NCBI RefSeq assembly: GCF_900102435.1
Contig: NZ_FNBU01000002.1
Location: forward strand, 163,580-227,579
Direction of reading: 5' to 3'
Length of the DNA: 64,000 nt
From: Sporolituus thermophilus DSM 23256
GTDB lineage: Bacteria > Bacillota > Negativicutes > Sporomusales > Thermosinaceae
The stretch's first letter is position 1. Every line of letters begins with the position of its first letter. Positions 61,466-64,000 of the stretch are shown one piece after another. Below the pieces are notes generated by a model that was not told the origin of the DNA, did not search any database, and worked only from the letters and a program-made list of their open reading frames with translations. A program made the position numbers and the translations under genes.

Positions 61466-63150
61466 CACTTGGCCCCCTTGCCTTTTAGCAACCAGATAAG
61501 TTCTAACAAAGCCGACTTGGTTTCTGCTGTCGTTTCGCCTAGCAGACCGGCAATTTCCTGAGCAACTTGCATCTGTTTGTTAATAATGTCCGTTGCCTTT
61601 TCGACCGTCTCCAGCTTAACCTGTTCCAATTCTTTTGCCCGCTTCTCCTGCTCGGTTATATCGGAAATTATAACTATAGCTAAGCCTTCGTCCGGCAAAG
61701 GAATAATCATTTGTTCAGTAATAAGACCGTTTAAAGGAAGCTCCACCCGGTGTCTGGGCACTTTTACGCCCGTATTAATTGCTCGGATAATCTCCGCGCA
61801 ATCCATAATTTCCGTCAGGCTGGCGCCGCGAACCCAATCCCGGTGCTTTTGAAACATCTGCTCGGCAGCTGGATTAAATTCTTGAATAATTAACTTGTCA
61901 TTTACGACAATAATGGCGTTCAATGAATTATCAACAATCATGTTGGCAAAAGATTCGGCCCGGGAACGCATGTAGGGTACACACATATCAATTTCCGCCA
62001 TGCCATGGTATACGGCAACCGCTTTCTCGCGGCACGAATTATAACCACAAGCGCCGCAGTTTTTCTCGTCCGCCGGCGTCAACTTGCCAATCTGGCTTAA
62101 TATATCGCGGATTTCCTGTTCTGACGGCTGCCCCAGCTGGACCGGTTTGGCCTGATGGACTTTCTTAAATTCGATATCTGGTGGCATTGTTAGCGGCTTT
62201 TGCCCGCCCTGGACGGCAAAAGAAATAACTTTTGCGCGGCGGGCCGGCAAACATAATCCCGGTACCATAGCCGGACCATTGATGCAGCCGCCGCTACAGG
62301 CTAATGCTTCCACGAACTTCGGCGCAAACTGCCTTTTAATCATCCCGTCAAAAACCTGTATACAGTTTTCAATGCCATCTACGGCAACAATCTCGGCATC
62401 AACGGCGCTAGTATGCCCACAGGTTTTGAGAATGCCGCCGGCAATGGGAAAATAACGGCCGCTGCTTGCCATGTCAGCCTGGAAACGACAGGGCATATCC
62501 GGGTTCGCTTGCTGCTTTAGCCAGGTATTAAGCTGTTGAAAAGTAATAACCGCATCAATCGCGCTATCAGCCTCTGTCATCTCGGCGAACTTGGCAATGC
62601 AAGGACCGGCAAAAACAACAAAAGCGTTATTCCCATACCGTTTTTTAAGGATGCGCCCATGGGCCTGCATTGGCGAAACAACGGGGGCCAGATTACCAAC
62701 CAGTTCAGGATAATACCTTTCAACAAGTCTGACCACCACGGGACAACAGACGGAAATAACCGTTCTGTCGGTGGTGGTTATCAGTGAGCTGTATATTTGC
62801 GAAACAACCTCTGCTCCCACCGCCGTTTCTTCAATGGCCGTAAAGCCTAAACCACGAACGGCAGCGAAAAATTGTTCCGGTGAAAAAGCCGGAAACGCCC
62901 CCACAAAGGATGGCGCCACACTCATAATCACCGTCCGTCCCTGCACCAAAGCATCCTGAATTACGGGGATTTGCGAAATAACTTGCTTGGCTTGCTGCGG
63001 GCACTCTACGACACATTTGCCGCACAAAATGCATTTATCATCTACCAGTCTGGCCTGACCCCGTTTAATACCAATGGCTTTTATGGGACAAACCCGGACG
63101 CAGCGGTGACAATCCTTGCAGTTGGCTTGTAGTGTAGTAAGTACTTTCAT
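61465..63150 (-). CDS. PAS-containing [FeFe] hydrogenase homologue, sensory (group C) type
   Basis: A 561-residue protein: two N-terminal 4Fe-4S clusters (CKDCHRCVRVCP, CILCGKCVVECP); an H-cluster domain at about 70-300 with SVCCPVV (C135, C136), AGPCIAK (C184) and EALACSGGCINGPA (C285, C289); a further 4Fe-4S motif CGACGYNSC...C (365-390); a PAS domain (400-505); and a coiled-coil tail. The architecture is that of sensory hydrogenases (HydS). Here the cysteine before the ligand (C135) is retained. It likely reports H2 to the neighbouring phosphatase. Confidence 0.8.
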   Translation of the reverse strand: MKVLTTLQANCKDCHRCVRVCPIKAIGIKRGQARLVDDKCILCGKCVVECPQQAKQVISQIPVIQDALVQGRTVIMSVAPSFVGAFPAFSPEQFFAAVRGLGFTAIEETAVGAEVVSQIYSSLITTTDRTVISVCCPVVVRLVERYYPELVGNLAPVVSPMQAHGRILKKRYGNNAFVVFAGPCIAKFAEMTEADSAIDAVITFQQLNTWLKQQANPDMPCRFQADMASSGRYFPIAGGILKTCGHTSAVDAEIVAVDGIENCIQVFDGMIKRQFAPKFVEALACSGGCINGPAMVPGLCLPARRAKVISFAVQGGQKPLTMPPDIEFKKVHQAKPVQLGQPSEQEIRDILSQIGKLTPADEKNCGACGYNSCREKAVAVYHGMAEIDMCVPYMRSRAESFANMIVDNSLNAIIVVNDKLIIQEFNPAAEQMFQKHRDWVRGASLTEIMDCAEIIRAINTGVKVPRHRVELPLNGLITEQMIIPLPDEGLAIVIISDITEQEKRAKELEQVKLETVEKATDIINKQMQVAQEIAGLLGETTAETKSALLELIWLLKGKGAK

Positions 63151-63155
63151 TTATG

Positions 63156-63398
63156 TCACCGCCCCAGTATTTTTTCCTTAAAAATATCGTACACCTTATC
63201 CTTAGTAACATTGGTAATAACCTCGTCATCAATCTTGATGACTACTCCCTCGGTGCACTTTCCTTGACAAAAACTACCTTCCAGATCGACATTACTTTGT
63301 ACCTGGTACTTTTCAATTAGGGCGTTAAAGGCGTTTAGTACTCCGTGCGCGCCGCGAAGATGGCAGGCACTCCCGATACAAATTGATAATTTGACCAC
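63156..63398 (-). CDS. thioredoxin-like [2Fe-2S] ferredoxin domain protein
   Basis: An 80-residue single-domain protein with four cysteines in the pattern CIGSAC and CQGKC. It is the first gene of the operon. It differs from the copy at 60067, so the operon holds two distinct small [2Fe-2S] proteins. A GTG start at 63398 follows GGGGG by 7 bases. Its stop is 5 bases before the sensory hydrogenase start. Confidence 0.82.
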   Translation of the reverse strand: MVKLSICIGSACHLRGAHGVLNAFNALIEKYQVQSNVDLEGSFCQGKCTEGVVIKIDDEVITNVTKDKVYDIFKEKILGR

Positions 63399-63422
63399 AC
63401 TATCGCCCCCGGCAAGGATAAC

Positions 63423-63436
63423 GTGAAAACTTTCAC
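63423..63436 (-). promoter_or_regulatory. Rex-like inverted repeat in the hydrogenase operon leader
   Basis: GTGAA-AACT-TTCAC (plus strand) matches the core of the Rex operator (GTGAA-N4-TTCAC); the flanking TT/AA of the Rex consensus are not present. It lies about 12 to 25 bases downstream of the predicted -10 box, in a position to block transcription. Rex senses NADH/NAD and represses anaerobic genes in Firmicutes. Confidence 0.5.
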
Positions 63437-63447
63437 TCTTTCTCTTT

Positions 63448-63476
63448 ATTGTACCGGATAATTAGTCCACCATCAA
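63448..63476 (-). promoter_or_regulatory. sigma-A-type promoter of the hydrogenase operon
   Basis: TTGATG (63471-63476) and TACAAT (63448-63453) with 17 bases between on the minus strand, about 50 bases before the first start codon. Confidence 0.7.
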
Positions 63477-63523
63477 TAACTTTTTTAAAAAACATAAGTC
63501 ATTGCCAATCAGTTATCCAACAA

Positions 63524-63558
63524 AATTAAAAACAAGCCACGCGCTAGGCATGGCTTGT
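63524..63558 (-). terminator. terminator of the rRNA operon
   Basis: ACAAGCCATGC-CTAGC-GCGTGGCTTGT stem (11 bp, one G-U pair) followed by TTTTTAATTTTG on the minus strand, 10 bases after tRNA-Asn. Confidence 0.9.
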
Positions 63559-63567
63559 TTCCAAAAT

Positions 63568-63643
63568 TGGCTCCCCGGGCAGGACTCGAACCTGCGACCG
63601 ATCGGTTAACAGCCGATTGCTCTACCGACTGAGCTACCGAGGA
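63568..63643 (-). tRNA. tRNA-Asn (GTT)
   Basis: The 76-base minus-strand sequence starts TCCTCGGTAGCTCAG and ends CCCGGGGAGCCA with CCA encoded. Acceptor stem TCCTCGG/CCGGGGA pairs with two G-U pairs; the anticodon loop CTGTTAA carries GTT; the T arm GCAGGTTCGAGTCCTGC is standard. It is the last gene of the rRNA operon. Confidence 0.97.
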
Positions 63644-63648
63644 ATATA

Positions 63649-63762
63649 CCGGCGTCTACCTATCCTCCCAGGCCGTCTCCAGCCAAGTACTTTCGGCGTT
63701 TACGGGCTTAACTGCTGTGTTCGGTATGGGAACAGGTGGATCCCCGTAGCTATCGACACCGG
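63649..63762 (-). rRNA. rrf: 5S ribosomal RNA
   Basis: The minus-strand sequence contains the conserved GGATCCACCTGTTCCCATAC, the CGAACACAG segment and GGGAGGATAGGTAG of 5S rRNA, and the two ends pair (CCGGTGTC near the 5' end, GACGCCGG at the 3' end). Ends are accurate to a few bases. Confidence 0.95.
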
Positions 63763-63805
63763 ATTATCTCGCCTGTCGACTTTCGACATTCGAGCTTCGA
63801 CTATT

Positions 63806-63829
63806 TTTTGAAGGATTGATCCTTCAAAA
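63806..63829 (-). other. 23S-5S spacer with an 11-bp hairpin
   Basis: TTTTGAAGGAT (63806-63816) and ATCCTTCAAAA (63819-63829) are exact complements around two bases. The spacer (63763-63902) holds no tRNA; it also has a run of TCGA-type words at 63777-63800. The hairpin may be an RNase processing site. Confidence 0.5.
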
Positions 63830-63902
63830 CTGCACAGAAGATTATTAAGCTATGCACTTTAGCTTTCTCCGTCAAACGTCCAATGTCCAACGGCTATTGT
63901 CT

Positions 63903-64000
63903 TTTAGGTCAAGCCCTCGGCCGATTAGTACCAGTCCGCTCAAGCGGTTGCCCGCCTTACACTCCTGGCCTATCTACCTTGTCTTCTACAAGGGGCCTTA
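63903..64000 (-). rRNA. rrl: 23S ribosomal RNA, 3' end (partial)
   Basis: The minus-strand sequence contains GGTACTAATCGGCCGAGGGC and TTGACC, the conserved 3' end of 23S rRNA, preceded by GGGCAACCGC. The rest of the gene lies to the right of the window; the exact 3' end is approximate. Confidence 0.95.

Overview
The window is a chromosomal segment of an anaerobic, spore-forming Firmicute. The sporulation genes (complete spoIIIA operon, bofC, a SpoIID/LytB protein), the Bacillus-like gene order around alaS, aspS and hisS, and the [FeFe]-hydrogenase genes support this. Separate secD and secF genes and a LapA-domain protein fit a Negativicutes (Sporomusa-type) lineage; that placement is inference. 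Every protein gene I accept lies on the minus strand, so the region reads from right to left. I see no insertion sequence, prophage or CRISPR array.

Layout from left to right: the spoIIIAA-AH operon, with a sigma-E-like promoter, builds the mother-cell to forespore channel (227-5294). Then come a CD1247-type acidic protein, efp, a Xaa-Pro peptidase and aroQ (5411-8055), an orphan PmbA/TldE-like protein, a GntP-family permease and thiol peroxidase (8127-11859), and a penicillin-binding protein whose start codon sits in a 15-bp hairpin (12247-13923). A Bacillus-like block follows (13964-33851): DUF4911, TrhP-like U32 protein, TrmR-like methyltransferase, mltG, DUF1292, ruvX, aldo/keto reductase, IreB, alaS, AI-2E-family transporter, PRC-barrel protein, mnmA, nifU, nifS, iscR, rarA, threonine aldolase, tcdA, 6S RNA, aspS and hisS. 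Much of it serves tRNA charging or tRNA modification. nifS and nifU supply sulfur and Fe-S clusters, and TrhP/TrmR, MnmA and TcdA act on tRNA.

Next are hemZ, a Fur-family regulator, a second AI-2E-family transporter, an MBL hydrolase, dtd, relA, apt and a LapA protein (33845-41145). A MoxR/ChlI-type ATPase with a VWA partner, a DUF456 protein and a YkvI-like membrane protein follow (41226-45985). Then secF/secD, an HD protein, a small P-loop protein, a SpoIIE/PP2C-type phosphatase, a folate cyclo-ligase, yajC, tgt, queA, a SpoIID/LytB protein, DUF2905, ruvB-ruvA-ruvC, bofC and yebC (46096-58460).

The right end holds the most distinctive unit (58547-63398). It is a five-gene operon of two thioredoxin-like [2Fe-2S] proteins, a PAS-bearing (sensory-type) [FeFe]-hydrogenase homologue, a PP2C/SpoIIE-type phosphatase and a second [FeFe] hydrogenase. 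It has its own promoter and a Rex-like inverted repeat in the leader. The window ends in the tail of an rRNA operon: 23S (partial), 5S, tRNA-Asn and a strong terminator.
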